This document shows positions 5,347 through 5,347 of a DNA stretch of 5,347 nt, in pieces. The stretch comes from Clostridiales bacterium. Lineage in GTDB: Bacteria > Bacillota > Clostridia > Oscillospirales > Acutalibacteraceae. Every line of letters begins with the position of its first letter. Within the stretch, counting starts at the first letter, position 1. A program made the translations under genes and the position numbers. The stretch covers positions 1-5,347 of the forward strand of contig DYBQ01000131.1 of NCBI GenBank assembly GCA_019418545.1, given 5' to 3'. The notes beneath the pieces were generated by a model. That model made no database searches. It was not told where the DNA came from and saw only the letters and a list, made by a program, of their open reading frames with translations.

Positions 5347-5347
5347 G

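Noticed and set aside
5283..5347. GGGTTCCACC near the right edge as part of a tRNA T-arm
   Set aside because: There is no matching T-stem, acceptor or anticodon arm around it.
1..5347. CRISPR array, rRNA, insertion-sequence transposase or site-specific recombinase
   Set aside because: No regularly spaced repeats, no rRNA-like sequence, and no transposase or recombinase motifs in any plausible frame. Any recombinase for the putative sigK element must lie outside the window.

Overview
The window looks like chromosome from an endospore-forming member of the Clostridia (Firmicutes). It carries a gene for the sporulation sigma factor SigK. Shine-Dalgarno sites are strong (GGAGG or AAGG, 6-8 nt from the start), intergenic DNA is AT-rich, and gene orientation changes often. 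No species can be named from the sequence alone.

Layout. (1) 2-328 (+): C-terminal end of an unrecognised protein, followed by small hairpins. (2) 461-1189 (+): sigK. It matches the family well up to the recognition helix of region 4.2 (codon 211), then switches abruptly at about position 1094 to unrelated sequence. (3) 1094-1215: a junction with a perfect GC-rich hairpin and an AT-rich inverted repeat. (4) 1216-3138 (-): a probable two-gene unit, an alpha/beta-hydrolase esterase followed by an ankyrin-repeat protein with a SUKH-like tail. (5) 3139-3377: a divergent intergenic region with one good promoter on each strand. (6) 3378-4411 (+): a tight two-gene operon encoding an unknown acidic 128-aa protein and a NADAR-domain protein of the DarT1-antitoxin type, with no DarT1 toxin. 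It ends in a strong bidirectional terminator. (7) 4512-5222 (-): a PPP-type metallophosphatase, possibly downstream of a gene that runs off the right edge.

Three points deserve attention. First, sigK loses its last ~25-30 residues at one sharp point, as expected if an excisable skin-like element (or a decayed one) is inserted there. If so, everything right of ~1094 may be element cargo, but neither a recombinase nor the sigK 3' end is in view. Second, an antitoxin-type NADAR protein is paired with an unrecognised small protein where DarT1 would be expected. Third, the ankyrin/SUKH-like protein resembles immunity proteins of polymorphic-toxin loci. Together the genes right of the sigK break look like accessory, conflict- or signalling-type cargo rather than housekeeping genes.
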